Below are positions 27,220 to 36,388 of a stretch of DNA of 64,000 nt, piece by piece; position 1 is the stretch's first letter, and each line of letters begins with the position of its first letter. Source of the stretch: Bacteroidota bacterium. GTDB taxonomy: Bacteria; Bacteroidota; Bacteroidia; M30B66. The translations under genes were made by a program, and so were the position numbers. The stretch spans positions 1 to 64,000 of the forward strand of contig JAIXUS010000071.1 of the NCBI GenBank assembly GCA_027483445.1, given 5' to 3'. A model generated the notes under the pieces. The model was not told where the DNA came from. It did not search any database and worked only from the letters and a program-made list of their open reading frames with translations.

Positions 27220-29453
27220 TGGACGGGGTAAAGATTGGAGATGAATTTTTAGATCCGCCATTCGATGCGGAAATTGCCGTTGAGCTTAACCTTGGAATCT
27301 TCGATGAAGAAGTTATTCCAGGATCTCTGACATTTCCCAATAATTTCCCGGCCACCGAACGCAACAATCGTATATTTAAACACAGCCACCACATTGACGT
27401 TGCGCCTAAAATTGACATTTTAGAAGGTGTATTTTATCTGATGGGAAATCCCATCGATCGATGCAAGGTTTTGCGCCTGGAATCGACCAAAGATGTGCAC
27501 CGGGTATCGATAATCCTGAACGGCCTTTCTGTGGATTTGAAAGGAATGAAGATCAAAGACATTAAACTGGATAGGTTTAATGCCAGCTTTGACACCCTTT
27601 CCGAACTGGTGAGCTACATGAATGACTGCAATCAGCTTGGCGCTGACTCGCTTTTTGTGTGGCCCAGAATACGCAACTCCAAAGGCTTTGAAGGCCTTGA
27701 AAATGCAGGGTATCTCCTCGATCATTTCGACGGTATTCTCAATCGTTGGACATCGGCTACAGAAATCACTCCTTATTCGGAGGATTCCGCTGTTGACCGC
27801 CATTTCCCCCGCTATTTTTTCTCCCCCAAAATTCGTGAGCTCATTCTGCTTAAATCTCTCTTTGCGCAGTTTGGGTATAGCATTGAAGGCACGTTCGTAA
27901 ATGACCCCGAACAGAACGAACTGAGCTTCTACACGAATCGCCTTGTAAAATGCGACCGCCGCGACATTATTCAGGTATCCACCCCTATTTACAACGGTGA
28001 ATACTACACCGATAATGAGGTAATAAACTGGCCGGGATACTCTATTCCTTTCGAATCGGTTCACATGCCAACACCTTCGGTTGGGCAAACTGTGTCAGAT
28101 CAAGACTACAACTCAGCAGTTGATATAATTCCGGGCAGAACAAAGATTCTGGTGGAGAAGTCGCGCAAATATCGTGTTGGTGCTAAAGGAGTAGTAAACA
28201 CAACGGCCACTGCTATTGCCGCCAATATCTTTATAATGGCGCCCGTTGGGCCAAACGGCACATTTACCTTCGTGGGAATGTACCCGGTGTTTATCACTTT
28301 TGTAACCCCTGAGCAGGAGACTGCTTTTGAATTTTCCACTGAAATTGACCTTCCAAACGCGCCTTCAATCTGGGATTTACCCAATGAGTTGGCAATTGTT
28401 GTGGGTATTCAAACGCCGTCCGATCCAAATGCCTCAATAAGCGACTTTATCGTTCAAGTGGCAGAGGTGACCGACAGCCCTCAATACGTAATTGAACCGC
28501 TAGAGGCTGCCCAATTCCTTCCTGATATCACAGTGGAAGATTGGCTGATATCTCTCAAATCAACCTTCAACCTTCGCTTTGGATTTAATCCATTCAATAA
28601 GAGCGTGATTATTGATTACAAATCGAAGTCGCTAAATGCACCGATTACCGTTGTTGATGCCCGAATGTCGGATGATGTTCCGCTGAAAACCATCACCCGT
28701 AAAACCGGCTACACATACTCATTCCCATTCGATAGTGCTCCCGGTGGATATTCAGAGGATAAGATTTCTGCATTGACCAGAGATAAACTGGCCGGATATT
28801 CACCCGATGATGTTTCTGCCGGGAATAGGCTATATGCAAGCCCTGTTGATGGCATGATTTACCGACACGTATCGATATCATCGCCGATGAATCGCTACTT
28901 CTACGGTGACCAGGTAATTGGTGATGGATCTACACAAGTTGAAATTCCTTCGCGAGTGCCGATGTTGATGGATATTCTGCCCGACGATGGCCGCCCTGGG
29001 CAGCTTCAGCCATTTATTGAAATGCCACTCATAGCGCCGCGATATGAGCAAATTCCAGAGCCGTTGCAGTTTCTGTTTATAACCTATTACCGCGGCTTTG
29101 TAGAGAACCAAGCCGGCACGGCAACACTTCCAGCTGCATCTTCTTTGGCGACCGCTCCCAATGGAGACTCCATCGGCAACATCGAACTGTGGTTCAATTC
29201 AGATCGTCCAAAATCTCTTTACAACCTGTTTTTTCGCCGTTGGAATTCCTTTGAGAATACCACCGAACGCCTTCGAGATCTGATTGAACTCGATTTCGAG
29301 CTCATTCAGAAATTCTACACCCACCAGTTTCGGCTTCTCAATACTGTTTTTGTGCCGGATAAACTTCTGTTTACCGTGAAATCTGGAGTAATTGACAAGG
29401 CCGAAGTGGAGATGTACCGAAATAATTACGAGTATGAGCCGCCGCAGCAATAA
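27219..29453 (+). CDS. Hypothetical large phage structural protein (baseplate/tail region)
   Basis: 744-aa late-operon ORF. Confidence 0.6.
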   Translation: MDGVKIGDEFLDPPFDAEIAVELNLGIFDEEVIPGSLTFPNNFPATERNNRIFKHSHHIDVAPKIDILEGVFYLMGNPIDRCKVLRLESTKDVHRVSIILNGLSVDLKGMKIKDIKLDRFNASFDTLSELVSYMNDCNQLGADSLFVWPRIRNSKGFEGLENAGYLLDHFDGILNRWTSATEITPYSEDSAVDRHFPRYFFSPKIRELILLKSLFAQFGYSIEGTFVNDPEQNELSFYTNRLVKCDRRDIIQVSTPIYNGEYYTDNEVINWPGYSIPFESVHMPTPSVGQTVSDQDYNSAVDIIPGRTKILVEKSRKYRVGAKGVVNTTATAIAANIFIMAPVGPNGTFTFVGMYPVFITFVTPEQETAFEFSTEIDLPNAPSIWDLPNELAIVVGIQTPSDPNASISDFIVQVAEVTDSPQYVIEPLEAAQFLPDITVEDWLISLKSTFNLRFGFNPFNKSVIIDYKSKSLNAPITVVDARMSDDVPLKTITRKTGYTYSFPFDSAPGGYSEDKISALTRDKLAGYSPDDVSAGNRLYASPVDGMIYRHVSISSPMNRYFYGDQVIGDGSTQVEIPSRVPMLMDILPDDGRPGQLQPFIEMPLIAPRYEQIPEPLQFLFITYYRGFVENQAGTATLPAASSLATAPNGDSIGNIELWFNSDRPKSLYNLFFRRWNSFENTTERLRDLIELDFELIQKFYTHQFRLLNTVFVPDKLLFTVKSGVIDKAEVEMYRNNYEYEPPQQ

Positions 29454-29874
29454 TATCTGGTTTCAATTTAATCGCCGGGTAATTGAATGGACTCGCGAAA
29501 CGTTCGACGAGCAGAGCAAAGCCCTGCAGCGTGCCATAAAAAAAGGCACCGACCGAACAGTTTCATCCCTTCAATACGTCAATTCGAGAGATACCGGCAT
29601 GGTAAACTATGCCGGATTTCGATTCGAAAAGACGGCCATCTACATTGAAAAAGGTGTGGGTGGAGTTTACAAAGTAGACCCCAAAGGCTCGGGCATTGTG
29701 GTTCGGAAAACACCCGGGCCGATAAACCGCCAAAAAGCGCCTTGGCTTGCCCCTGTGATGGAAAAGCGCCTGGCATTGCTCACTGAATTGGTATCTGAAG
29801 AATGGGCAAAAGTTGTGGGACAAACCACAGCCGAAACCCTTGAAAATACTGTCAAACTTAAAGGCATTCGATAA
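29434..29874 (+). CDS. Hypothetical phage protein
   Basis: Start moved to ATG 29434 (MSRRSNNIWFQFNRRV...). Confidence 0.6.
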   Translation: MSRRSNNIWFQFNRRVIEWTRETFDEQSKALQRAIKKGTDRTVSSLQYVNSRDTGMVNYAGFRFEKTAIYIEKGVGGVYKVDPKGSGIVVRKTPGPINRQKAPWLAPVMEKRLALLTELVSEEWAKVVGQTTAETLENTVKLKGIR

Positions 29875-32800
29875 TGTCAGACGTAACGAACAGCGCACGG
29901 GTAAACGTGTACATTAACGGGCAATCGGGGATTGCGGAGATTGAAAAGCTTGAACGCAAGATGATCAAGCTTGGCAAAGAAGTTAATCGGGTAGGGAAGG
30001 ACTCTGAACTTGGGCGCAAGCTTCAGGCTGAGATGCGCCTAGCGCAAGGTGAAGTTGATAAGCTGGCTAAAAAAATCAACCTCTCTACGATGTCGATTAA
30101 ACAGCTTTCCTCAGAAGCAACACGCCTTCGCCGCTTACGCGACATGGCGCAGCCAGGAACGCAGGAGTTTGTTCGCCTAAATCGGGAGCTCAAAGCCGTA
30201 AATGACAGAATGCGCGTGGTTCAAACCGGACTTGGTTCTTTTGGTCAGGCTTGGAAAATGGTGTGGGATCAGATGAAAGGCTTCAACCTTGCGCTGGTTG
30301 GAATCTTTGCCGGGAATTTGATTTTCACCTGGTTCAAAGATGTTATTCGTGGAGCCTCTGACTTGAGCGACCAAATGGCCGACATTCAGAAGACCACAGG
30401 AATGACAAAGCGAGAAGTTCGGGAGTTAAATAAAGAATTCTCCCAACTTGATACCCGAACGCCAACAAAAGATTTGCGCGAAATGGCCATCGTCGCAGGT
30501 CAACTTGGAATTGCCAAAGAGGATATTGCCGCATTTGTGAAGTCTGTCGACACAGCAAATGTGGCTCTTGGGGATGAATTTACCGGAGGTGCCTCGCAGG
30601 TTGCCGAAGAGCTCGGAAAGCTCAGAAACATATTCACCGACCTGAAATCAGAAAGAGTAGACCAGGATCTACTCAGAATCGGTAATGCCTTCAACGTCTT
30701 AGCTGCTGAAGGCGCAGCAACAGGACCGGTAATGTCCGAGAACTCAAACCGGATTGGCGGTTATGGTATCCAAGTCGGCCTTACCACCGGACAGGTGATC
30801 GGACTTGCAGCAGCTCAACAGGAGCTCAACATCGCATCCGAGCGCGGTTCAACCGCCATCATAAGGATTCTTCAGAAAATGCTTCAAGAGGTTGAGACCT
30901 TCTCCGAAGTTGCCGGATTACCGGTTGCCGAATTCAAAAAGATGCTCGACACCGACCTTTTTGGCGCGTTCATGAAAGTTGTGGAAGGCTCTCGAAAAGT
31001 CGGAAACTCAAACACCAAACTTGCCGCAATTATTGATGAACTAGAAGTTAGTGGAGCCGGAGCATCAGAGGTATTCGCCAAGTTCGGAGCGAACGTTGAG
31101 CTTGTTAAACAAAAGGCTGATTTAGCTACCAAATCGCTTGGAGGAACTCAATCCATCATGGATGAATTCCGGCTTAAGAATGAGAACGCCGCGGCAGCTG
31201 CAGAAAAGATTGGAAAGGCAATTTCCGGATGGTTCACTCGGAAATTCGTTGAGCCAGCTGAGCGATTTTTAGTTTGGCTTGGAAAGGCCACCGGTTTGAT
31301 TACCTCAATGACTGAAAAGCTACAGGCTGAACGCACGGAGCTTGTTTTAACAGAAATGAAGCTTAAGGATGTAAATCTTAAGCAGGAAGATAGAGTTAAA
31401 CTCATCCAAGAGCTTCAGAATAAATACCCTCAATACCTTGGAAATCTCGATGCTGAAACGGTTAAAAACGACGAGCTTTTCCGGGCAATTCAGAAGACCA
31501 ATAAAGAGCTGGTAAACCGAATTATTATTTCAAAACGACAGGAGGAAATTGACAAGCAAAGCGAGGAAATCGCTAAAAAGCTTGAGCGTCGTTTAGAGTT
31601 GGAGGACCAACTAGCCACTAGGATTGCAAAATTGGTTCAGGAAAACTCTAAACTAAAGATTCCCGAAGGCGACCTTCAAACACAGGCTACATCTATACTT
31701 GCGCAGCTTGAGGCTGCAGGGCAGAAAAACTACTCTTTGTTCTCTGATTATATGAGAATAACCCGCGCCCTTCGCGATTATCAAGATGTTTTGGCTTTGG
31801 AAAACGCAGAGACTGAAAAGGGTAATAAATTGATTCAGGCGCGTGCTGAATTACTCAAAAGATTGGGCATCGAGGAGGAGAAATCAAGCCCAAGCGAGCA
31901 AGTTGTTGCTCCAGTTGCTGCGACTGGTCAAATAGCTTTTGATTTTTCAAAAGACGAAAAAAAAGAAAAGAAAAAGAAAGAGCCTTTTAAATTTGATTTA
32001 TCAAAGCTTGGAGAATACAAACAGCAGATTGAGCAATTTTATAACGATGTTTCTCTTCTTTACGCCACAGACAGAGAAATTGCCATAAATGAAGCGACTC
32101 GTAAATACGACTCTCTTCTCGATAAAAACTGGCATTTACAGCAGGAATTACTCGCTGCAATTTGGACCGGAGATAAAAAGGAACGTGCGGCCGCCCAAAA
32201 GCAGTTGGCAGCTTTAATGCGTGATGAGGAAGCTATTTATGCTCAAAGAGCAGAAGCAGCAGGAAGAGCAGAAGCAGAAATTAATCGAAAAAGAGCAGAG
32301 GCTCGATTGGATGCTGAAAAGCAGATAAAAGCAGCACTACTTACTCCTCAACAGGCTGAAATTGCCCAAGCACTTGAGCACTATAATTTGTTGATTGAAC
32401 TTGCTAAACAATACGGCATAGACTATACCAAACTTGTTGAAGCAAGGGAGAAAGCGGTTAAAGAAATAACTGAAAAACACCAGAAGGAAACAGAAAAAGC
32501 GCAGCAAGAAAGAAATCAGCGAATTGTGGATACTGTGGGACGGTACACAACAGAGGCTATTAATATCATCAACCCTATTGTTCAGTCAATAAACAACTTT
32601 GCAGAACGCCAAATTCTTGAATCAGATAGAGTAGCCCAGCAAAGGATGGCGAACCTTGATAAAGCGCGTGATAGAGGGTTAATTACTGAGCAACAATACC
32701 AAGACAAGAAGCTTGCACTTGAAAAGAAGCAAGCCAAAGAGATTGGAGCAATAAAGCGGAAACAGGCTATTGCCGACAGAATAGCGGCAACCGCTTCGGT

Positions 32801-33557
32801 TGTGTTTAATACCGCTCAGGCGATTATGGAAGCAGTGGCCATGAGTCCAACTACAGGTGGTCTTCCCTGGTCAGCTATTGCAGCAGTTGTTGGCGCAGCT
32901 CAAACAACAGCAATTTGGAGCGCCCCGATGCCTCAGTATCGCAAAGGTTTGGCCGGTATTCCGGGCGGCCCTTCACACGAAAACGGCGGTTTGGATATTG
33001 TAAACAGCCAAACAGGGCGCAAAGTGGCAGAGATGGAAGGGGGAGAGCCCTACATGATACTTTCAACATCTACCTACGCGAACAATGGAGCTCTGATTGA
33101 TAAATTAATTCGTGCCTCGCTTTACGAAGGCGGTCGCCGTTTGTCGGCTGATGAAATAATCAGTGCCGCGCCTTCTATTCGGATGCCTTCTAAATCTGCT
33201 GTGAGCAGTGGAATGTTCCGCGATGGTGGAGTAATGCGTAGCCCTAAACGAAGATCTTCGATGACCTCTGAAATGCGCCAATTTATTGCCGCCGTTCAAT
33301 CGTTTACCGAAGCCGTTTCTAAGCCTGTTCGCGCTGAATTGGTTTACCGCGATTTGCGCGAAACTGAAGAAGAAGAAAGTCGCATTCGCTCGCTGGCCAA
33401 CATCGGAAGCTCGAAAGCTCGTCCGGTAGCAACACGAAGTTCATCAACCACACAGACAGTAATTGTGAACCAAGGCGGAAGCACTGAGCCGGGTCCGGCC
33501 GGTCCTCCCGGAGCCGATGGAACTGGATTAGAATTGTACATGTTTAATAACTCTTGA
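29874..33557 (+). CDS. Phage tail tape measure protein (TP901-like) with collagen-like C-terminus
   Basis: 1227 aa; SDQMADIQKTTGMTKREVRELNKEFSQLDTRTPTKDLREMAIVAGQLGI; coiled-coil; GPAGPPGADGTG near the C-terminus. Confidence 0.92.
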   Translation: MSDVTNSARVNVYINGQSGIAEIEKLERKMIKLGKEVNRVGKDSELGRKLQAEMRLAQGEVDKLAKKINLSTMSIKQLSSEATRLRRLRDMAQPGTQEFVRLNRELKAVNDRMRVVQTGLGSFGQAWKMVWDQMKGFNLALVGIFAGNLIFTWFKDVIRGASDLSDQMADIQKTTGMTKREVRELNKEFSQLDTRTPTKDLREMAIVAGQLGIAKEDIAAFVKSVDTANVALGDEFTGGASQVAEELGKLRNIFTDLKSERVDQDLLRIGNAFNVLAAEGAATGPVMSENSNRIGGYGIQVGLTTGQVIGLAAAQQELNIASERGSTAIIRILQKMLQEVETFSEVAGLPVAEFKKMLDTDLFGAFMKVVEGSRKVGNSNTKLAAIIDELEVSGAGASEVFAKFGANVELVKQKADLATKSLGGTQSIMDEFRLKNENAAAAAEKIGKAISGWFTRKFVEPAERFLVWLGKATGLITSMTEKLQAERTELVLTEMKLKDVNLKQEDRVKLIQELQNKYPQYLGNLDAETVKNDELFRAIQKTNKELVNRIIISKRQEEIDKQSEEIAKKLERRLELEDQLATRIAKLVQENSKLKIPEGDLQTQATSILAQLEAAGQKNYSLFSDYMRITRALRDYQDVLALENAETEKGNKLIQARAELLKRLGIEEEKSSPSEQVVAPVAATGQIAFDFSKDEKKEKKKKEPFKFDLSKLGEYKQQIEQFYNDVSLLYATDREIAINEATRKYDSLLDKNWHLQQELLAAIWTGDKKERAAAQKQLAALMRDEEAIYAQRAEAAGRAEAEINRKRAEARLDAEKQIKAALLTPQQAEIAQALEHYNLLIELAKQYGIDYTKLVEAREKAVKEITEKHQKETEKAQQERNQRIVDTVGRYTTEAINIINPIVQSINNFAERQILESDRVAQQRMANLDKARDRGLITEQQYQDKKLALEKKQAKEIGAIKRKQAIADRIAATASVVFNTAQAIMEAVAMSPTTGGLPWSAIAAVVGAAQTTAIWSAPMPQYRKGLAGIPGGPSHENGGLDIVNSQTGRKVAEMEGGEPYMILSTSTYANNGALIDKLIRASLYEGGRRLSADEIISAAPSIRMPSKSAVSSGMFRDGGVMRSPKRRSSMTSEMRQFIAAVQSFTEAVSKPVRAELVYRDLRETEEEESRIRSLANIGSSKARPVATRSSSTTQTVIVNQGGSTEPGPAGPPGADGTGLELYMFNNS

Positions 33558-33558
33558 T

Positions 33559-33948
33559 ATGAGTCAACCGATTTTTGCTCAAGTTCCCGAAAGTAAACTG
33601 GCTAAACTTACCGCTGCATACAACGACAGAACAGGAAACGCAGCCGGTTTGGTTGAGCTTCTCACCGCCGCAACAAATGGAACGAAGGTGACCCAAATTG
33701 CCGCAAAAACATCCGGCAATCAGGTAGCCAGCTCTTTATTGATATTCATCACCGATACTGCAGGAGCTAATCCAACGCTATTCGATGAGATTATCCTTCC
33801 GGCAGTAACCGCTTCCAACACTTTGCCGTCGAGTCGCAATGTGGCAATGTACGACGACCTTCAGCTTAAAGACGGTCAGAAAATAATGGTTGGTGCCACA
33901 GTGTACACCTCTCCAATTAATGTAATTGCTCAAGCAGGAGACTTCTGA
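33559..33948 (+). CDS. Hypothetical phage tail-region protein
   Basis: ORF after the tape measure gene. Confidence 0.6.
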   Translation: MSQPIFAQVPESKLAKLTAAYNDRTGNAAGLVELLTAATNGTKVTQIAAKTSGNQVASSLLIFITDTAGANPTLFDEIILPAVTASNTLPSSRNVAMYDDLQLKDGQKIMVGATVYTSPINVIAQAGDF

Positions 33949-34769
33949 TGTTTTTAGGATTTCCCCGAAAAGCCTTTGTGACCAAGCTCACTCCAACGCG
34001 CAAGATTGCCAACGTTGGAGCTGTGGCCGATTTAGATGTAAACCGGTTTGTGATAGCGGCCGGCATCACAAATCACACCGAGCAAACAGCGCTTTATCAG
34101 CTTGTGTTTTCTCTTAAAAACTTAGGCCTTTGGGCTAAAATCCGCGCGCTTTGGCCAATGGTTGGAGGTTCGGCCGTATCGTGTTCCTTTAATCTGAAAA
34201 ACACTGGTTTGTTCCAGAGCACATGGATAAATGCACCTTCATTCAGCTCGAATGGTGTGTTGGGAAATGCTGTAAATCAGTATGGCCTTACCGGGTTTAA
34301 CCCTGCAGTTCAATTGCCAGTTAACAACTGTGGATTGGGTGTTTACGTTAGAAACAGCGGTTCGGGAATCGCCTTCGGTGTTCGGGCATCGGGTGGAGGA
34401 GGCGTGTTTTCAATTACTCCACAAATTGCCGGAAACGTGGTAATCTCTAACGCCACTGCTTCATTTGCCGGAGCGACCGCAAACATTGGCTTCTTTTTTG
34501 GTTCCAAAACAGCCGATAATCGAGTGAGAACATTCCACAATGGATTGTTTTGCCAACAATCGCCAACGGCATCTGCTACAGCTCTGCCTAGTGCTCAGGT
34601 TGGTATCCTTGGGGAAATTCAGTCAGCTTCAGGAACGCCGAACTCCGCATTGCTTTCTAATCAACAGGTGGCACTGGCAATAATTACTGAGCTTCTCACC
34701 GATTTGGAGGTTCAGCAGTTAAACTCTATTGTTACTCAGTTTCAAACTATTCTAGGTCGCCAAGTATGA
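33948..34769 (+). CDS. Putative tail fibre/appendage protein
   Basis: Gly/Ser/Ala-rich beta-type sequence at the end of the late operon. Confidence 0.5.
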   Translation: MFLGFPRKAFVTKLTPTRKIANVGAVADLDVNRFVIAAGITNHTEQTALYQLVFSLKNLGLWAKIRALWPMVGGSAVSCSFNLKNTGLFQSTWINAPSFSSNGVLGNAVNQYGLTGFNPAVQLPVNNCGLGVYVRNSGSGIAFGVRASGGGGVFSITPQIAGNVVISNATASFAGATANIGFFFGSKTADNRVRTFHNGLFCQQSPTASATALPSAQVGILGEIQSASGTPNSALLSNQQVALAIITELLTDLEVQQLNSIVTQFQTILGRQV

Positions 34770-34978
34770 CATTCGCCGTTGTTTCAGCTCAGTTGGCCAA
34801 CACCTACCAAGGTTACCAGAAAGGTGTTCACATGGTTGTTTTTTTGGAGCTGAAAACCGGACAATGGGCAGCGCCTGTTGAAATGGTAGATATAATGCCT
34901 GAGATATTTATTGAATACGAAACACGCGAAATCATGCCCGTGGAATTCGTTTCAGATCCGAACTCAGATTTGCAATGA
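34766..34978 (+). CDS. Hypothetical small phage protein
   Basis: ATGA overlap with the preceding gene. Confidence 0.5.
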   Translation: MTFAVVSAQLANTYQGYQKGVHMVVFLELKTGQWAAPVEMVDIMPEIFIEYETREIMPVEFVSDPNSDLQ

Positions 34979-36205
34979 TGGCAGCTTCTCCTTCACGGCA
35001 TCGTTGCTAAACAACCCTAAAGATTTTAGGTAGGCGTTTGTAGATCCTGGATCTTGATGGCCGAGCTGCATGCCCAATTCGGCGACCGTCATTCCGGCGC
35101 GGTAACCCATCACCGCGAAGGTGTGTCGCCATGAATACAACGTGTATTGTTTGGGATACTTCAGTGGAGCAAGGACCTTCCTTCGAAAGTTCTTTCCGAA
35201 CTGTTCGGGAGATACCATAACAGGCCCCGGCTTCTGCATTATCGAAAAAATGTAATACTCCTTTGGACAGTTTAGCCATCCCCACTGCTCAATGAGTTCG
35301 GCCAGTGCCGGGTGAACCACCACTTGGCGCATCATTGAATTTTTGGCCCAAAGCCGGCTGATGTGGATTTTATCCGGTCCATCAGAATAGATGTCTTTTA
35401 TCTGAAGGTGAGCCAGCTCTGTGGTGCGGCATCCGGTGTAATACATAAATAAAGAAAGGCGCAGCATGTTGCTTTCCTTCGACTTCATGTAATCAATCAG
35501 CTCTCGTTGCTGCACCTCATTAAATGCGACGTTGCGCCCTTTCCCCGATGATGGCTTACTGAGTTTATTCCAGGGATTGATTTCGACCATCTCTAAATCC
35601 ATCATTGCGTTCCAAATGGATTTAAGCGCATTGATGCAATTGTTGTGAGTTCTATTCGATAGCCCTTGAAATTTCAAGATGAACATCGAAAAGTTCTGGC
35701 AGTCTATCAGCTTGAAATCCTTCACCAACATTTTGTCTCGATTCTGCGAGGTTAAATAACCTTTGAGCTTGCGAACCGCATCTTTGTATGACTTGTAAGT
35801 GCTAGTCTTAAAAATTGATTTGGTGACTAAAATTGCGGAAAGGGCAGAGAACAGAGTTTGCTCTTCTTCCTTTCGCTTTTCGGCCACTTCCGGCTCCAAC
35901 ACTTGTTGGATTTCTGCCCTAGTTGGGTCATAAACACAGCCTGATGCTAAAAGGTGCTCAATCTGGCGACACAGCTCCTTGCAGATTGCATCGAATTCTG
36001 AGTGTTTTCGGTAGTCGTTTATCTGGTAACACTTAAACACTCTAACCTTCTGCTGAAGCACATCAAAAGCTTGCCAACGTATGTACAAACGCTGATCTGT
36101 AGAGCTTTTATCAGGTATCACCAACCTAGGAGAAACATATCGAGTTGCAGCCATTGATTTGCAAAATCCAAGTCCTTTTAAGAAGGTGTCGCTAATCCAC
36201 TCCAT
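34964..36205 (-). CDS. Tyrosine-type site-specific recombinase (phage integrase)
   Basis: YYTGCRTTELAHLQIKDI, YSWRHTFAVMGYRAGM, LGHQDPGSTNAYLK; start at ATG 36205. Confidence 0.92.
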   Translation of the reverse strand: MEWISDTFLKGLGFCKSMAATRYVSPRLVIPDKSSTDQRLYIRWQAFDVLQQKVRVFKCYQINDYRKHSEFDAICKELCRQIEHLLASGCVYDPTRAEIQQVLEPEVAEKRKEEEQTLFSALSAILVTKSIFKTSTYKSYKDAVRKLKGYLTSQNRDKMLVKDFKLIDCQNFSMFILKFQGLSNRTHNNCINALKSIWNAMMDLEMVEINPWNKLSKPSSGKGRNVAFNEVQQRELIDYMKSKESNMLRLSLFMYYTGCRTTELAHLQIKDIYSDGPDKIHISRLWAKNSMMRQVVVHPALAELIEQWGWLNCPKEYYIFSIMQKPGPVMVSPEQFGKNFRRKVLAPLKYPKQYTLYSWRHTFAVMGYRAGMTVAELGMQLGHQDPGSTNAYLKSLGLFSNDAVKEKLPSLQI

Positions 36206-36228
36206 AATGTAGTGGTTAGCGACACCTT
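36183..36228. repeat. Inverted repeat spanning the integrase start
   Basis: AAGGTGTCGCTAATCCACT / AGTGGTTAGCGACACCTT, one-base bulge, 9-nt loop. Confidence 0.85.
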
Positions 36229-36264
36229 TGCGCTGAAACCTTTGGTTATCAGCATTTTTACGAG

Positions 36265-36338
36265 TGTCCCCGGGGGGATTCGAACCCCCAACCAACAGAA
36301 CCGGAATCTGTCATTCTATCCAGTTGAACTACGAGGCC
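36265..36338 (-). tRNA. tRNA-Arg (anticodon CCG), phage attachment site
   Basis: Cloverleaf read by eye: ACAGA-TTCCGGT-TCTGT anticodon arm, GGGGG-TTCGAAT-CCCCC T arm; acceptor has a G2-A71 mismatch. Confidence 0.9.
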
Positions 36339-36388
36339 AATCGGGGCGCGAAGGTAATAAAGATTCTGCTCCGAGCAAGAATCAAATG

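Larger units (their letters stand above)
1..36338. mobile_element. Integrated tailed-phage genome (prophage); right end at tRNA-Arg, left end outside the window
   Basis: Contiguous protease, capsid, TerS/TerL, portal-like, lysis, tape measure and integrase genes, with the integrase beside a tRNA; no attL copy of the tRNA 3' end seen in the window. Confidence 0.9.

Noticed and set aside
36206-36295. N-terminal extension of the integrase ORF (MVGGSNPPGDTRK...)
   Set aside because: It translates through the tRNA; the integrase start is placed at 36205
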